This document shows positions 16,194 to 26,327 of a stretch of 64,000 nt of DNA, one piece after another (positions within the stretch are counted from its first letter, which is position 1; each line of letters starts with the position of its first letter). The DNA is from Mycolicibacterium frederiksbergense (GTDB lineage Bacteria > Actinomycetota > Actinomycetes > Mycobacteriales > Mycobacteriaceae), in assembly GCF_029893345.1 (NCBI RefSeq), contig NZ_JARXVE010000006.1, positions 186,001 to 250,000 of the forward strand, in the 5' to 3' direction. The position numbers were made by a program, and so were the translations under genes. The notes under the pieces were generated by a model that was given only the letters and a program-made list of their open reading frames with translations, searched no databases and was not told the origin of the DNA.

Positions 16194-17132
16194 CTAGATT
16201 CCGCTCGGCAGCGGGCTGCCCAGGTGGTCGGCGGCCACCAGTCGGCCATCGACCATCGACAGCACCCAGGTACTGCCTTTGCGGTTGCCGGTGGTCTGCG
16301 GGCGCACCTGCGAGCTCGCGCACCACCACGAGATGAGATCGGGAATCACCTTGCCCTGCGTGCAGATCACCGGGGTTCCCGCCCGGGATGCGAGTTCGAG
16401 TATGCGGTTGCGCCCGGCTTTGTGATTGGCGTTGTACGCCTCTTCGGTCAGCGCCGGTTCGTTGTGGATGTCCACTCCGAGTTCCTGGGCCAGGGGTTCG
16501 AGAGTCTGATGGCAGCGCAGCCGATCGGCGGCGTACAACGTTGTGGCACCGAATGCCAGTAGTTGGCCGACCAACGCCTCGGCCTGCGCCCGGCCCTTTT
16601 TGTCCAGCGGCCGCTTGCGGTCGTCGCCGTTGTATCGGGATCGCCGACCGGCGGTACCGTGTCGGACGATGAGCACCGTCTTGGTATTGGATGGATGTTT
16701 TGCAAAGCGGCGCAATATTTTTCGGTCGTGCGGGTACTGCAGTTGGTCCATGGCCGCATCCACCGGCAACCAGATGAGCTTGTCCACCTCCTCGGTGGGG
16801 GTGAAGTCGCCTTCGATGGCGTGGGCCGCCCAGTACCACACCCGTTTGGTGCCCTGCGGAATGTCGTAGCTGATGGAGCCGAGCCTGCGGCCCAGTCGCG
16901 CAGCGTATCCCGTCTCCTCCCGAACCTCGCGAACCGCGGCCACCGGATCGGTCTCGTCGGGCTCGACCTTGCCCTTGGGCAGCGACCAGTCGTCATAGCG
17001 CGGACGGTGGATGACGGCCACCTCGGTCACTGCCCGGCCGGCGGCGTCTTCGTTGCCGCGCCACAACACTGCGCCCGCCGCGGGCACGAGTTTGGTGGCC
17101 GACTTCGCCGTCGTCGTGCTGGTGTTCGACAC
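16194..17132 (-). CDS. mutT1: Nudix hydrolase fused to histidine phosphatase (MutT1)
   Basis: A 312-residue two-domain protein. The N-terminal Nudix domain carries a complete Nudix box, GKVEPDETDPVAAVREVREETGY (GX5EX7REUXEEXGU pattern, about 53-75). The C-terminal domain is a histidine phosphatase (VLIVRHGTAGRR, and a second arginine at YAADRLRC). In mycobacteria this fusion (Rv2985) sanitises 8-oxo-dGTP and acts on diadenosine polyphosphates. It is the last gene of a minus-strand unit fbiD-ppk1-mutT1. Confidence 0.95.
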   Translation of the reverse strand: MSNTSTTTAKSATKLVPAAGAVLWRGNEDAAGRAVTEVAVIHRPRYDDWSLPKGKVEPDETDPVAAVREVREETGYAARLGRRLGSISYDIPQGTKRVWYWAAHAIEGDFTPTEEVDKLIWLPVDAAMDQLQYPHDRKILRRFAKHPSNTKTVLIVRHGTAGRRSRYNGDDRKRPLDKKGRAQAEALVGQLLAFGATTLYAADRLRCHQTLEPLAQELGVDIHNEPALTEEAYNANHKAGRNRILELASRAGTPVICTQGKVIPDLISWWCASSQVRPQTTGNRKGSTWVLSMVDGRLVAADHLGSPLPSGI

Positions 17133-17188
17133 ATCAACTCCTGCAGGTCATTCGCCGGTCTGGGCAACCGGTCCGTGCCCGGTCGGGT

Positions 17189-19396
17189 TCAGGGCTGACG
17201 GTGGCTTTCCATCAGGGACACCTGGTGGTCGCGTACGGTCTGCCCCTCCTGTGGCAGCGCCGTCCAGCGACCATCCTGGCGCAACTCCCAGCATCGGGTG
17301 GCCGGATCCAACGCGGACTCGAACACCGCGTCGAGTTGCGCGGTCAGCCTTGGATCCTTGACCTGAGCCATCACCTCGACACGACGGTCGAGATTACGAT
17401 GCATCATGTCGGCGCTGCCGATCCAGAACTCATTGATGGCGCGGAAGTGAATAATTCGCGAGTGCTCCAAGAAACGCCCGAGGATTGAGCGCACCGTGAT
17501 GTTGTCGGAATAGCCGGGCACACCGGGGCGCAAAGCGCAGATGCCCCGCACCACAACGTCGACGTGGATCCCCGCCTGCGATGCCCGATACAGCGCGTCG
17601 ATCACCTGTTCGTCGACCAGTGCGTTGGCTTTCAATCGGATTCCGGTGTTGCCGCCCTCGTGGTGGGCGGCGATCTCACGGTCGATGCGTTCGATGATGC
17701 CCTTGCGCACGCCTCGCGGGGCCACCAGCAGATTGCGGTAGGCGTCCTTACGCGAATAGCCGGTCAGTGAGTTGAACAGGTCGGTGAGGTCGGCGCCGAT
17801 ATCGGGATCAGCGGTGAGCAACCCCACATCTTCGTACAGTCGCGCGGTTTTCGGGTTGTAGTTGCCGGTGCCGATGTGGCAGTACCGCCGGATCGTCGAG
17901 CCCTCACGCCGCACCACAAGGCAGGTCTTGCAGTGCGTCTTGAGTCCGATCAACCCGTAGACCACGTGCACGCCGGCCTGTTCCAGTGCGCGTGCCCACT
18001 TGATGTTCGCCTGTTCGTCGAAGCGGGCCTTGATCTCGACAAGCGCGACCACCTGCTTGCCCGCCTCGGCCGCATCGATAAGCGCATTGACGATCGGCGA
18101 ATCGCCGGACGTGCGGTACAGCGTCTGTTTGATGGCCAGCACATTCGGGTCGGCGGCGGCCTGCTCGATGAACCTCTGCACGGTGGTGGAGAACGAGTCA
18201 TACGGATGATGCACCAGCACGTCCCCGTCCCGCAGGGCAGCAAAGATGCTCTTCGGTGTTTCCCGTTCGCCGAAAGCCGGTGGGGTGGCGGGCACGAACG
18301 GCCGATCTTTGAGCGCCGGCCGGTCCACCGCGTAGATCTGCCACAGTGCGGACAGGTCCAGCAGCCCGGGAACCTCGATGACATCGCCGGGCGCGACATC
18401 GAGTTCCCGCAACAGCAGTTCGAGCATGCTCTCGGTCATGTCGTCGGACACTTCCAACCGCACCGGCGACCCGAACCGCCGGCGGGCCAGTTCCCGCTCC
18501 AGGGCCTGCAGCAGGTCCTCGTCGCGATCCTCCTCGACCTCGAAGTCGGCGTTGCGGGTGATCCGGAAGGCGTGGTGCTCGACGATTTCCAGCCCGGGGA
18601 ACAGCACCGGCAGGAACGCCGCGATGAGCTCCTCCAGGGGCAGGAATCGAGTCGGGGTCGAGTGGTTGCCAGAGCTGCTCAGCTCAACGAATCGACCGAC
18701 ATTGTCGGGCACTTTGATCCTGGCGAAGTGCTGCCCGCCATCCTCGGGATGTTTGACGGTGATGGCCAGGTTCAGGCTCAGCCCACTCACGAAGGGGAAC
18801 GGGTGCGCGGGGTCAACCGCCAGCGGGGTGAGGACCGGGAAGACCTGTTCGTGGAAGTAGGTGGAGAGCTTGTCGCGTTCGGTCGCGTCGAGCTGGGCCC
18901 AGTTGACGATGACGATGCCCTCTTCAGCCAGCGCCGGGCGCACCGAGCTGAGGAACACGGTGGCGTGCCGGCTGGCAAGTTGCTGGGTGCGTTCGTTGAT
19001 GCGGCGCAGCTGCTCCCGGGGCGACAGGCCGTCGGCCGAGCGCACCGACAACCCCATCTCATCGCGGCGTTTGAGGCCGGCCACGCGGACCATGTAGAAC
19101 TCGTCGAGATTGGAAGCGAAGATCGCCAGAAACTTTGCGCGTTCCAGCAATGGCAGGGACGGGTCGGCGGCCAGAGCCAGCACCCGGGCATTGAAGTCGA
19201 GCCAGCTCAGCTCACGGTTGAGGTAGCGGTCCTCGGGCAGCGCGTTGTCGATCGCCGGTGAAGTGGCCGCCGGCGGTGCTTCGGGTGCTGCGACCTCGAT
19301 GAACTGCCCCGATCTGGCTGGGGCGGTGTCGAGTCGGGTGTTGTCGGACCGGGTCCCGGGCTCGGCTTCGGTGGCTTCGCTCACCCGTCCGATCAT
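17189..19396 (-). CDS. ppk1: Polyphosphate kinase
   Basis: A 735-residue PPK1 that reversibly makes polyphosphate from ATP. The domain order is N (ELSWLDFNARVLALA), H (FVSGLSLNLAITV), C1 and C2. The autophosphorylated histidine is H507 in YCHIGTGNYNPKTA. The approximately 40 residues before ELSWLDFN are polar and poorly conserved. mutT1 follows after 56 bp and fbiD precedes it by 28 bp, as in M. tuberculosis. Confidence 0.96.
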   Translation of the reverse strand: MIGRVSEATEAEPGTRSDNTRLDTAPARSGQFIEVAAPEAPPAATSPAIDNALPEDRYLNRELSWLDFNARVLALAADPSLPLLERAKFLAIFASNLDEFYMVRVAGLKRRDEMGLSVRSADGLSPREQLRRINERTQQLASRHATVFLSSVRPALAEEGIVIVNWAQLDATERDKLSTYFHEQVFPVLTPLAVDPAHPFPFVSGLSLNLAITVKHPEDGGQHFARIKVPDNVGRFVELSSSGNHSTPTRFLPLEELIAAFLPVLFPGLEIVEHHAFRITRNADFEVEEDRDEDLLQALERELARRRFGSPVRLEVSDDMTESMLELLLRELDVAPGDVIEVPGLLDLSALWQIYAVDRPALKDRPFVPATPPAFGERETPKSIFAALRDGDVLVHHPYDSFSTTVQRFIEQAAADPNVLAIKQTLYRTSGDSPIVNALIDAAEAGKQVVALVEIKARFDEQANIKWARALEQAGVHVVYGLIGLKTHCKTCLVVRREGSTIRRYCHIGTGNYNPKTARLYEDVGLLTADPDIGADLTDLFNSLTGYSRKDAYRNLLVAPRGVRKGIIERIDREIAAHHEGGNTGIRLKANALVDEQVIDALYRASQAGIHVDVVVRGICALRPGVPGYSDNITVRSILGRFLEHSRIIHFRAINEFWIGSADMMHRNLDRRVEVMAQVKDPRLTAQLDAVFESALDPATRCWELRQDGRWTALPQEGQTVRDHQVSLMESHRQP

Positions 19397-19424
19397 TCCC
19401 TATCGCGCGGGGCGCTGCTACCCA

Positions 19425-20087
19425 CTAGGGATGCCGGCCGAGGGTCCGCGCGGTGGCCGACCCCACGCCGAGACGCCGCGCGGCCTGCAGATCGTCGGGT
19501 GTGTCGATATCGCAGCGCAGGCCGGGCCAGGCGCCTGTGAGTTCGATCGCACCGGAGTGGCGGTGGCGCGCAGCCGAATCGGATCCGAAGTGCGGTGCCA
19601 GGGGAGTGCCGAAGGCGAACAACGCCGAGGTTCCCGTGCCGTGCCGGTCGCCGACGAAACTGCGCGGATAGCCGCGGGCCAAGGTCAGGGCCTCAGCCAA
19701 CTCGTGAGACTGCAGCGCAGGCAGATCTCCTTGAAGGACAACGATATTCGGCGCTGTGGCGCGCAGCCTGGCCTCGGCCGCGGTGATCGCGTTGTTGAGC
19801 GGGTCGTGATGACCCGGGGGTGTCGGATCCACCAGGACAGCCGCGCCGAGTTGCCTGGCGGCCTCCGCTGCGGTCTCGTCGGGGGTGACCACCGTCACCG
19901 GGGCGATGCTCGACGCGGCCGTGACGGTGTCCACGAGCATCGCCAGCACCACGGCCTCGCGGGTGGTGGCCGAGAAGATGGGCGCCAGCCGGGTCTTGGC
20001 GGCCGAGAGCCGTTTGACGGCGATCACCAGCGCCACGTCAGCGGCCGGGGTTGCGGCTGCAGCGGTATCGCTTTGGGGGCCGCTCAT
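19425..20087 (-). CDS. fbiD: Phosphoenolpyruvate/2-phospho-L-lactate guanylyltransferase of F420 synthesis
   Basis: A 220-residue CofC/FbiD nucleotidyltransferase. It shows an AVKRLSAAKTRLAPIFS N-terminal GTP loop, VVLQGDLPAL and DRHGTGTSALF. The enzyme activates PEP (in mycobacteria) with GTP for coenzyme F420 side-chain assembly. The ATG at 20087 gives MSGPQSD. A longer in-frame ATG would extend across the divergent gpsA start and is rejected. It diverges from gpsA by 64 bp. Confidence 0.93.
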   Translation of the reverse strand: MSGPQSDTAAAATPAADVALVIAVKRLSAAKTRLAPIFSATTREAVVLAMLVDTVTAASSIAPVTVVTPDETAAEAARQLGAAVLVDPTPPGHHDPLNNAITAAEARLRATAPNIVVLQGDLPALQSHELAEALTLARGYPRSFVGDRHGTGTSALFAFGTPLAPHFGSDSAARHRHSGAIELTGAWPGLRCDIDTPDDLQAARRLGVGSATARTLGRHP

Positions 20088-20151
20088 GTGTTCATCCTGC
20101 CAGCAAGGCTGGTGGCGCCGAGTGCCGCCGGTGCCGGGATAGGGTGAATGC

Positions 20152-21150
20152 GTGGTAGAGGCTGCGGTAATGGGTGCCGGTGCGTGGGGGACGGCGCTGG
20201 CCAAGGTCCTGGCGGACGCAGGTAATCCGGTGACGATGTGGGCCCGGCGCCCCGAGGTTGCCGACGAGATCAACGCCGACCATCGAAACAGCCGCTATCT
20301 CGGGGACGTGGTGCTGCCGTCGACCATCCGCGCCACCACCGATCCGGCCGAGGCGCTGGCCGGGGCCTGCACGGTGCTGCTGGGTGTACCGGCGCAGCAA
20401 CTGCGGGCCAACCTGGATGGCTGGAAGCACCTGATCGGCGACGACGCGACGCTGGTGAGCCTGGCCAAGGGAATTGAACTCGGCTCGCTGATGCGGATGA
20501 GTCAGGTCATCGTGCAGGTGACTGGTGTCGATCCGTCCCGGGTTGCCGTGCTGACTGGTCCGAATCTGGCCAGCGAGATCGCAGATGAACAGCCCGCCGC
20601 CACTGTCGTCGCGTGCAGCGACTCCGGACGTGCGGTCACCCTGCAGCGGGCCCTGGCCACCGGATACTTCCGCCCCTACACCAACGCCGACGTGGTCGGT
20701 GCGGAAGTGGGCGGTGCCTGCAAGAACGTCATCGCGCTGGCCTGTGGCATGGCCGTGGGAGTGGGGCTGGGGGAGAACACCGTCGCTGCGATCATCACCC
20801 GGGGCCTGGCCGAGATCATGCGACTGGGCATCGCGCTGGGCGCCACTCCCGCCACCCTGGCCGGGCTGGCCGGCGTAGGGGATCTGGTCGCCACGTGTAC
20901 CTCCGGACACTCCCGCAACCGCACCTTCGGTGTGCGACTGGGCATGGGCGGCACCATGGAATCGGCGCTGAGCGCTGCCGGTGGACATGTGGCCGAGGGC
21001 GTCGCCTCGTGTGAATCGGTGCTGGCGCTGGCATCCAGTTACGGTGTCGAGATGCCGTTGACCGATGCCGTCCAACGGGTGTGCCACAAGGGATTGTCGG
21101 TTCACGAAGCGGTCGCGCTACTACTGGGCCGCAGCACCAAACCGGAGTAG
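20152..21150 (+). CDS. gpsA: Glycerol-3-phosphate dehydrogenase [NAD(P)+]
   Basis: A 332-residue enzyme that reduces dihydroxyacetone phosphate to sn-glycerol 3-phosphate for phospholipid synthesis. The N-terminal dinucleotide motif is GAGAWGTALAKVLADAG, the active-site lysine lies in GACKNVIALACG, and SHSRNRTFG is the substrate-binding arginine segment. The GTG start is next to a second GTG-like codon; either gives the same core. The PLP-enzyme gene starts five bases after the stop. Confidence 0.95.
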   Translation: MVEAAVMGAGAWGTALAKVLADAGNPVTMWARRPEVADEINADHRNSRYLGDVVLPSTIRATTDPAEALAGACTVLLGVPAQQLRANLDGWKHLIGDDATLVSLAKGIELGSLMRMSQVIVQVTGVDPSRVAVLTGPNLASEIADEQPAATVVACSDSGRAVTLQRALATGYFRPYTNADVVGAEVGGACKNVIALACGMAVGVGLGENTVAAIITRGLAEIMRLGIALGATPATLAGLAGVGDLVATCTSGHSRNRTFGVRLGMGGTMESALSAAGGHVAEGVASCESVLALASSYGVEMPLTDAVQRVCHKGLSVHEAVALLLGRSTKPE

Positions 21151-21155
21151 ATGAC

Positions 21156-22262
21156 ATGGACGGCACCTACGGGGATTCCACCCGAAGCGTCAAAGCCGTT
21201 GGCCTGGAGTCGATTCCGGGACAGCCAGTGGCGCCGGTGCCGGTTCCCGCGTCGACGTTTCACCTTTCGCCCGACGAATCCGAGCCACTGGACAACTACG
21301 GCCGCAGCTCCAATCCGACGTGGCGGCAGCTGGAAGCGGCGCTCGCTGAGCTGGAAGGGGCTTCCGCCGCGCTCACTTTCGGCTCCGGCATGGCCGCGAT
21401 CACCTCGACGCTGCGGGTGCTGGCCAAACCAGGAACCACGCTCGTGGTGCCGGCCGACGGTTACTATCAGGTGCGCCGTTACGCGACAGAATATCTTGCG
21501 CCACAAGGGATCACGGTTGTGGAGGCCGGTGTGTCCGAGATCTGCGAGGCGGCCGCCACCGCCGATGTGGTGCTCGCCGAGACGCCGGCCAACCCGGGAC
21601 TGGATGTCGTCGACCTGCACCGGCTCGCGATGACCTGTCGCACCCGCGGCGCCACCCTCGTCGTCGACAACACCACCGCGACACCGCTGGGCCAGCAACC
21701 GCTGTCACTCGGCGCCGACCTGGTGGTCGCCAGCGCCACCAAATCACTGTCTGGACATAGCGATCTGGTGGCCGGCTACGTCGCTGGCTGCCAGTCCGAG
21801 CTGATGGCCGCGGTGGAGCGGGACCGGTTGCTGGCCGGGCCGATCCTGGGCGCATTCGAAGCCTGGTTGGTGCTGCGCAGCCTCGGCAGCGCCGGGCTGC
21901 GGTTCGAACGGCAGTGCCAGAACGCGGCCGCGCTGGCGATCATGTTGCGCAGCCATCCGGCGGTGAAAGCGGTGCGATACCCCGGGCTGCCCGAAGACCC
22001 GGCGCACAGGTTGGCGTCGACCCAGATGAAGCGTTTCGGCGGTCTGGTGTCGATCGAGCTGGCCGATGCCGCGGCGGTGCACGCCCTGGTGGAACGCAGC
22101 ACGCTGCTCATCGCGTCGACCAGTTTCGGCGGTATCCACACCTCGGTCGACCGCCGGGCCCGCTGGGGTGACCCGGTTCCCGCCGGATTCGCCCGCATCT
22201 CGGCCGGCATCGAGGACACCGAAGACCTGCTGGCCGACGTCGAACGGGCGCTACAGGGTTGA
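21156..22262 (+). CDS. Cystathionine gamma-lyase-like PLP enzyme
   Basis: A 368-residue Cys/Met-metabolism PLP enzyme. It has the substrate loop DNYGRSSNPTWRQLEAALAELEG, the aspartate motif VVDNTTATP and the cofactor lysine in SATKSLSGHSD. By family it could be a gamma-lyase or a gamma/beta-replacement enzyme; substrate choice cannot be read. The ATG at 21156 is five bases past gpsA, with GGAG inside the gpsA end. I do not recall this gene at the gpsA-ddl junction of M. tuberculosis, so it is a lineage difference. Confidence 0.87.
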   Translation: MDGTYGDSTRSVKAVGLESIPGQPVAPVPVPASTFHLSPDESEPLDNYGRSSNPTWRQLEAALAELEGASAALTFGSGMAAITSTLRVLAKPGTTLVVPADGYYQVRRYATEYLAPQGITVVEAGVSEICEAAATADVVLAETPANPGLDVVDLHRLAMTCRTRGATLVVDNTTATPLGQQPLSLGADLVVASATKSLSGHSDLVAGYVAGCQSELMAAVERDRLLAGPILGAFEAWLVLRSLGSAGLRFERQCQNAAALAIMLRSHPAVKAVRYPGLPEDPAHRLASTQMKRFGGLVSIELADAAAVHALVERSTLLIASTSFGGIHTSVDRRARWGDPVPAGFARISAGIEDTEDLLADVERALQG

Positions 22263-22323
22263 AAGCCCAGATCACGATCCGCCGAAATGTAGCGGCCGAC
22301 CGGGACGGTAGCCTCTCTAGGTT

Positions 22324-23445
<1,122 letters not shown>

Positions 23446-23447
23446 CC

Positions 23448-23489
23448 GCGCACGCGAGGAGCAAATAGGGCTTCTGCGCACGCGAGGAG
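23448..23489. repeat. Direct repeat of 14 bp in the ddl/DUF3515 gap
   Basis: GCGCACGCGAGGAG occurs at 23448-23461 and again at 23476-23489, 28 bp apart, filling most of the gap between two convergent genes. The intervening AAATAGGGC is AT-richer than the surroundings. It may be a remnant of a dispersed intergenic repeat. Confidence 0.55.
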
Positions 23490-23490
23490 T

Positions 23491-24102
23491 TCAGCGCGCC
23501 GGGGCCGGGGCCGGCTGCTGGGCGGGCATCGTGCGGGTGATCTGACCGGAGATCTGCTGAATGGGTGTCGGCCCCGAGCCGGCGGGCAGAGTGAGCGCGA
23601 CGTACACCGGGCGGTCCACCGCGTACCAGGTGCTGCGGCCCTGATCGCCGGCGTCACCGGTTGGATTGGCTGCGGCCTCTGATTCGCTCACCGGCCCGGT
23701 TCCCACCCCTGCTTCGCCGACCCGGAACCACTGCACCTCATCCACCATCTGCAGCGGTGTGCCCACGACGAAGTCGACGGGCCGGTCCAGCCCACATCGC
23801 AGGATGACCGGCTCGGTGTCCGGTTCGGCACGCCAGGCGGCGGTGCCCGCAGGCGTCGGCTCGACGGTCGGGGTGCGCCGAAAATCCCCGAGCTGCTGGG
23901 GTAGCGCGTTCAGCAGGTCGTGGCATTGCTGGCTATCGGCCTGGGGCGCAGGCACCGACGAGATGGCCACCGGTTGCTGCTCCGGGGAGCGCTGCCGCGA
24001 GGCGGCGATGCCAAGGACGGTGATCAGCACCGAGACCGCGACGACGACCGCCGCGATCAGCAGAGCCCGGGGTGGTCCATCGTCGGGGAGCGAATCGGTC
24101 AC
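23491..24102 (-). CDS. DUF3515 family membrane protein
   Basis: A 203-residue protein with one membrane segment (about 12-34) after a short cytoplasmic start (TDSLPDDGPPRA), then an external domain with two cysteines (QQCHDLL, LRCGLD) that could form a disulfide, and a Pro/Ala-rich end. It resembles actinobacterial DUF3515 proteins (Rv2980 in M. tuberculosis), whose function is unknown. The GTG at 24102 is chosen because it directly precedes the conserved region; longer in-frame starts run back through the RAM-domain gene. It lies 26 bp downstream of that gene. Confidence 0.82.
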   Translation of the reverse strand: MTDSLPDDGPPRALLIAAVVVAVSVLITVLGIAASRQRSPEQQPVAISSVPAPQADSQQCHDLLNALPQQLGDFRRTPTVEPTPAGTAAWRAEPDTEPVILRCGLDRPVDFVVGTPLQMVDEVQWFRVGEAGVGTGPVSESEAAANPTGDAGDQGRSTWYAVDRPVYVALTLPAGSGPTPIQQISGQITRTMPAQQPAPAPAR

Positions 24103-24128
24103 GCCACCAACTCTATGGTCTTCGATGG

Positions 24129-24365
24129 CTATGCTCCGTCGGCGATCGGACAGGTCAAGGTGCGGGTGATCCCGGAGACCTGCTGCACCGAGGGCACCAC
24201 ATCGGCCTGCAGGGCCGCCAACGTGTCGGCACTGATGCGCAGGACGACGTCGTAGGGCCCGGTCACGTACTCCGCGGACACCACGCCCGGCAGCGCGGCG
24301 AGTTGTTTGGCGACGACCTCGGCGCGGCCCACCTCGGTCTGGATCAGCACGTAAGCCTCCACCAC
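24129..24365 (-). CDS. Stand-alone Lrp/AsnC ligand-binding (RAM) domain protein
   Basis: A 78-residue protein made only of the Lrp/AsnC effector domain (VEAYVLIQTEVGRAEVV, GPYDVVLRISADTLAAL, TRTLTCP), without a DNA-binding helix-turn-helix. Such proteins form ring oligomers and may bind amino acids. Mycobacterial relatives are small ligand-binding proteins of uncertain role. It begins with two consecutive GTG codons and shares a minus-strand unit with the DUF3515 gene. Confidence 0.85.
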   Translation of the reverse strand: MVEAYVLIQTEVGRAEVVAKQLAALPGVVSAEYVTGPYDVVLRISADTLAALQADVVPSVQQVSGITRTLTCPIADGA

Positions 24366-24472
24366 CGGCTGTCTCCTCCGTCTCGCTGCATAAACTGCTG
24401 GCCGCAGGCACCAAACGTACCGCAGGTCCGGTCGGGGCTCAGGACGCGGCAGGCGACCGGCAAGGAGGCAAT

Positions 24473-25435
24473 ATGACCGGCGAGGATTCCGGCAACGACA
24501 CTCTGGCTGCGGCAGGTGAATTCGTCGTCATCGACCGGTTGGTGGCCGGACGCGAGCAAACCGAGGTCGTGGCATTGGGCCCCGGCGACGACGCGGCGGT
24601 GGTCAACACCGCAGACGGCCGCGCCGCGGTGTCCACCGACATGCTGGTGCAGGGGCGCCACTTTCGGCTGGACTGGTCATCGCCGCACGACGTCGGGCGC
24701 AAGGCCATTGCCCAGAACGCCGCCGACATCGAAGCGATGGGCGGCCGGGCCACCGCGTTCGTGGTGGCATTCGGCGCGCCGCCGGACACCTCCGTCGCGG
24801 CCGCCGCGGAGCTGTCCGACGGGCTGTGGGACGAGGCGCGGCTGCTCGGCGCCGGCATCGTCGGCGGCGATCTGGTGAGTGCTCCGCTCTGGGTGATATC
24901 GGTCACGGTGCTCGGCGATCTCGGCGGCCGCCCACCGGTGCCCCGCAGCGGTGCCCGGGCCGGCGACACGGTGGCGGTCGCCGGCGAACTGGGCCGCTCC
25001 GCGGCCGGATACGCACTGTGGGACCGCGGCATCGACGGGTTCCCGGAGCTGCGGCAGCGCCACCTGACCCCGCAGCCGCCGTACGGGCAGGGCAGGCGGG
25101 CCGCGCAGGCCGGGGCGAACGCGATGACCGATGTGTCCGACGGGCTGCTCGCCGACCTGGGCCATATCGCGACGTCCTCCGGCGTGCGCATCGACCTGGA
25201 TACCGGTGGTCTGGATGCTGATCGGTTGGCAGTAGCCGAGGCTGCCGCGGCAGTGCGGGCCGATCCGTGGGAGTGGGTGCTCAGCGGTGGTGAGGACCAT
25301 GCCCTCGTCGCGACGTTCCCCGGTGCGCTGCCGTCCGGATGGCGGGCCATCGGCAGTGTCCTCGACGGCCCGGCAGGTGTACTCGTCGACGGCGCCGAAT
25401 GGGCCGGAAGCACGGGATGGCAGTCGTTCGACTAA
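24473..25435 (+). CDS. thiL: Thiamine-monophosphate kinase
   Basis: A 320-residue enzyme of the PurM/ThiL fold that phosphorylates thiamine monophosphate to the diphosphate coenzyme. The N-terminal GPGDDAAVV metal loop, the NAADIEAMGGRATAFVV segment, GGDLVSAPLW and TDVSDGLLADLGHIA are all typical. A clear AAGGAGG sits before the ATG. No TPP riboswitch is seen in the short upstream region. ung follows after 24 bp. Confidence 0.94.
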   Translation: MTGEDSGNDTLAAAGEFVVIDRLVAGREQTEVVALGPGDDAAVVNTADGRAAVSTDMLVQGRHFRLDWSSPHDVGRKAIAQNAADIEAMGGRATAFVVAFGAPPDTSVAAAAELSDGLWDEARLLGAGIVGGDLVSAPLWVISVTVLGDLGGRPPVPRSGARAGDTVAVAGELGRSAAGYALWDRGIDGFPELRQRHLTPQPPYGQGRRAAQAGANAMTDVSDGLLADLGHIATSSGVRIDLDTGGLDADRLAVAEAAAAVRADPWEWVLSGGEDHALVATFPGALPSGWRAIGSVLDGPAGVLVDGAEWAGSTGWQSFD

Positions 25436-25459
25436 CGGCTCACGCTAAGTTGGCTTTTC

Positions 25460-26170
25460 GTGACTACGGACGCGAAGAGCAATTCAACCGGTGCACGTCC
25501 CCTGGATGACATTGTCGAGGCCGGCTGGGCCAGTGCCCTGGCGCCGGTGGGAGCACACGTCGCGCAGATGGGTGAATTCCTCCGCGATGAACTCGCCGCC
25601 GGCCGGCGCTATCTCCCCGCGGGGCAGAATGTGCTGCGCGCCTTCACCTTCCCGTTCGATCAGGTGCGAGTGCTCATCGTCGGTCAGGATCCCTACCCGA
25701 CACCCGGGCATGCCGTCGGACTGAGCTTCTCGGTGGCCGCCGACGTGCGCCCGCTGCCACGCAGCCTGTCCAACATCTTCACCGAGTACACCGAGGATCT
25801 GGGGTACCCGCGGCCGGCCACCGGTGATCTGACCACGTGGGCACAACGCGGCGTGTTACTGCTCAACAGGGTGCTCACGGTGTCTCCGGGCACTCCGGCC
25901 TCGCATCGCGGCAAGGGCTGGGAGGCGGTGACGGAATGCGCCATCCGGGCTCTGGTGGCACGCAAGCAGCCGATGGTGGCGGTGCTGTGGGGCCGTGACG
26001 CGGCGACGCTCAAACCGATGCTGGCCGAAGGTGACTGCGCGACGATCGAATCAGCACACCCGTCGCCGCTGTCGGCGTCGCGCGGATTCTTCGGATCCCG
26101 CCCGTTCAGCCGTGCCAACGAGCTGTTGCAGCAGAAGGGTGCCGACCCGATCGATTGGCGGTTGCCCTGA
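25460..26170 (+). CDS. ung: Uracil-DNA glycosylase
   Basis: A 236-residue family-1 UDG that removes uracil from DNA. The catalytic water-activating motif is GQDPYPTPGHAVGLSFS and the DNA-intercalating loop is HPSPLSASRGFFGSRPFS. Length and motifs are standard. The GTG start gives an N-terminus about ten residues longer than the core. It is downstream of thiL and converges on rpmB. Confidence 0.96.
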   Translation: MTTDAKSNSTGARPLDDIVEAGWASALAPVGAHVAQMGEFLRDELAAGRRYLPAGQNVLRAFTFPFDQVRVLIVGQDPYPTPGHAVGLSFSVAADVRPLPRSLSNIFTEYTEDLGYPRPATGDLTTWAQRGVLLLNRVLTVSPGTPASHRGKGWEAVTECAIRALVARKQPMVAVLWGRDAATLKPMLAEGDCATIESAHPSPLSASRGFFGSRPFSRANELLQQKGADPIDWRLP

Positions 26171-26213
26171 GTCGGTCCGGCGGCAGCAGGCGGTGAAAAC
26201 CGCAAAGCAAATC

Positions 26214-26273
26214 GCCGAGTGTGAGTCAGCTGCGAGAATTCAACCGAAATCTCGCAGCCGATTCACACTCGGC
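26214..26273. repeat. 24-bp near-perfect inverted repeat between ung and rpmB
   Basis: Arms 26214-26237 and 26250-26273 match at 22 of 24 positions (one mismatch would be a G-U pair in RNA) around a 12-base loop. The arms begin GCCGAGTGTGA. It lies between two convergent genes, so it can act as a terminator, but its size and the lack of a T-run also fit a dispersed mycobacterial palindromic element. Confidence 0.7.
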
Positions 26274-26327
26274 GAAGAGTAAGTCAAAGACAACCAGCTG
26301 TGCTGGTCATCGGCTTCGCGCAAGCGC

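Noticed and set aside
24360..24472. TPP riboswitch upstream of thiL
   Set aside because: The gap is short and lacks the CUGAGA and ACCUGA thi-box elements; a plain ribosome-binding site is enough.
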